From assembly GCF_037977235.1 (NCBI RefSeq), contig NZ_CP150276.1:1860001-1924000 (forward strand): a DNA stretch of 64,000 bases, in the 5' to 3' direction. The translations under genes were made by a program, and so were the position numbers. This stretch comes from Paenibacillus sp. FSL K6-0276 (GTDB lineage Bacteria; Bacillota; Bacilli; Paenibacillales; Paenibacillaceae). How positions within the stretch are numbered: the first letter of the stretch is position 1; the number at the start of each line of letters is the position of its first letter. The notes below the pieces were generated by a model, which saw nothing but the letters and a program-made list of their open reading frames with translations, did no database searches and had not been told where the DNA came from. Below are positions 63,871-64,000 of the stretch, piece after piece.

Positions 63871-64000
63871 ATGAGCCCTTTCGTGCATTTGCATGTGCAC
63901 AGCGAATACAGTTTACTGGACGGGGCGGCGCGCATTACCGATCTCGTGCGTCGGGCCGGCGAATACGGCATGAAGTCGCTGGCGCTTACGGATCATGGAG
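63871..64000 (+). CDS. dnaE: DNA polymerase III alpha subunit DnaE, N-terminal part
   Basis: The first 43 codons: '[20 protein letters not shown]' and '[20 protein letters not shown]', the start of the PHP domain with its metal-binding HxH. The gene runs off the window. The AAGGAAG site is well placed. Location next to ytrH/ytrI is as in Bacillus. Confidence 0.97.
   Translation, partial: MSPFVHLHVHSEYSLLDGAARITDLVRRAGEYGMKSLALTDHG

Overview
The window reads as a chromosomal segment of a spore-forming, low-to-moderate GC Firmicute, most likely Paenibacillus. The evidence is a sufCDSUB operon, cotJABC, yhbH, a run of YheC/YheD spore-coat ATP-grasp genes, ytrH/ytrI, ytoI, ytpI, abrB behind Spo0A-type boxes, many UUG/GUG starts with strong AGGAGG ribosome sites, and several short palindromic intergenic repeats of the kind seen in Paenibacillus genomes. 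This assignment comes from recognising protein families by eye; no search was run.

Layout. 0-5.2 kb: the end of a sugar ABC permease, a chemoreceptor, a chimeric ORF (AraC-type cupin half joined to the C-terminal part of a GH4 glycosidase) and yhbH. 5.3-10.5 kb: small hypothetical genes, a frameshifted DUF11 relic, yunC, and an IS1182-like element sitting in yunC's terminator. 10.6-16.7 kb: dps and sufCDSUB, the latter behind a Fur-like box that overlaps its -35 element. 17.4-21.2 kb: a two-gene heterodimeric ABC exporter with a palindrome-rich leader. 21.2-30.2 kb: two HD-GYP proteins (one with a damaged HD pair), a MoaD-MoaE fusion, a YunD-like phosphoesterase, uppP, yfkAB and a CNNM/CBS membrane protein. 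30.4-35 kb: a two-component system followed by pssA, a DedA protein and an AI-2E-type transporter. 35.2-36.3 kb: cotJABC.

36.4-47.4 kb is a decaying accessory region. It holds an amino-acid permease, a LysE-type exporter, an MFS transporter, an acetyltransferase, an HxlR regulator with CTAG-centred palindromes, and an aldo/keto reductase-epimerase pair. Among them lie relics of MFS, MATE, cotJC, ROK and epimerase genes. The MFS and cotJC relics mirror the intact cotJC and MFS genes, which suggests an old segmental duplication.

47.5-51.6 kb: a methyltransferase, a CapA-like protein, abrB and a HAD hydrolase. 51.6-58.3 kb, on the minus strand, is the most striking part: five paralogous YheC/YheD ATP-grasp genes with one GNAT gene in a tightly coupled operon, plausibly a spore-envelope peptide-ligase pathway. 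yheA lies opposite it behind a 61-bp tandem repeat. 59-64 kb: a LURP-one/Tubby-like protein, small membrane proteins, ytoI, ytpI, ytrI, ytrH, a MITE-like element and the start of dnaE.
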